In this document: positions 5,430-5,457 of the stretch, one piece after another
Numbering within the stretch: position 1 is the first letter of the stretch
Layout: the number at the start of each line of letters is the position of its first letter
The notes under the pieces: model-generated
Databases searched by the model: none
Told to the model about the DNA's origin: nothing
Seen by the model: only the letters and a program-made list of their open reading frames with translations
Program-made: the position numbers and the translations under genes
Source: Candidatus Odinarchaeota archaeon
GTDB lineage: Archaea > Asgardarchaeota > JAGGXT01
Assembly: GCA_021162905.1 (NCBI GenBank)
Contig: JAGGXT010000347.1
Coordinates: forward strand, 1 to 5,457
Reading direction: 5' to 3'
Length of the DNA stretch: 5,457 bases

Positions 5430-5457
5430 TTATGGTTATGGAAATAAACTTATTTAC

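Noticed and set aside
5442..5455. AAATAAACTTATTT inverted repeat upstream of the zinc-ribbon gene
   Set aside because: The arms are six A/T bases only, easily expected by chance here, and the upstream context is cut off by the window edge.

Overview
The window looks archaeal. It is AT-rich, carries archaeal-style TATA boxes, and has Shine-Dalgarno sequences matching the archaeal 16S 3' end (AGGTGAT type). Several genes appear to start with TTG. The gene types also fit: a Ras/Arf-like small GTPase with a DFGGQ motif, a membrane-anchored winged-helix protein, and a surface protein dense in N-glycosylation sequons. An Asgard archaeon (Thor-, Loki- or Odinarchaeia-like) or a related deep TACK lineage is my best guess. 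This is inference, as no marker gene in the window settles it.

Left block, minus strand, about 1-1713: a two-gene ABC-2 type exporter operon. The ATPase (976-1713) comes first and is followed one base later by a multi-pass permease (974 down to 1). The permease runs off the left edge, so its C-terminus is missing.

Middle block, plus strand, about 1913-3767: read divergently from the exporter. A large type I surface protein has a signal peptide, about 15 sequons, an EF-hand-like loop and one C-terminal membrane helix. It is followed 22 bases later by a small protein with a winged-helix DNA-binding domain and a two-helix membrane hairpin. The shared 199-base divergent region holds a strong TATA box for the surface gene, a perfect 12-bp palindrome touching that TATA box, and a second imperfect inverted repeat nearer the exporter. 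A plausible reading is a membrane-tethered regulator, coupled to a surface sensor, that controls this locus and perhaps the exporter. None of that is proven by sequence alone.

Right block, 3907-5417: a small GTPase gene with its own promoter converges, 30 bases apart, on a gene for a 272-residue protein. That protein has an N-terminal CxxC...CxH zinc-binding domain and an unrecognised helical/alpha-beta remainder. They may be functional partners, but this rests only on adjacency.

No rRNA, tRNA, CRISPR array, insertion sequence or long repeat was seen. There is no gene-free stretch above 300 bases.
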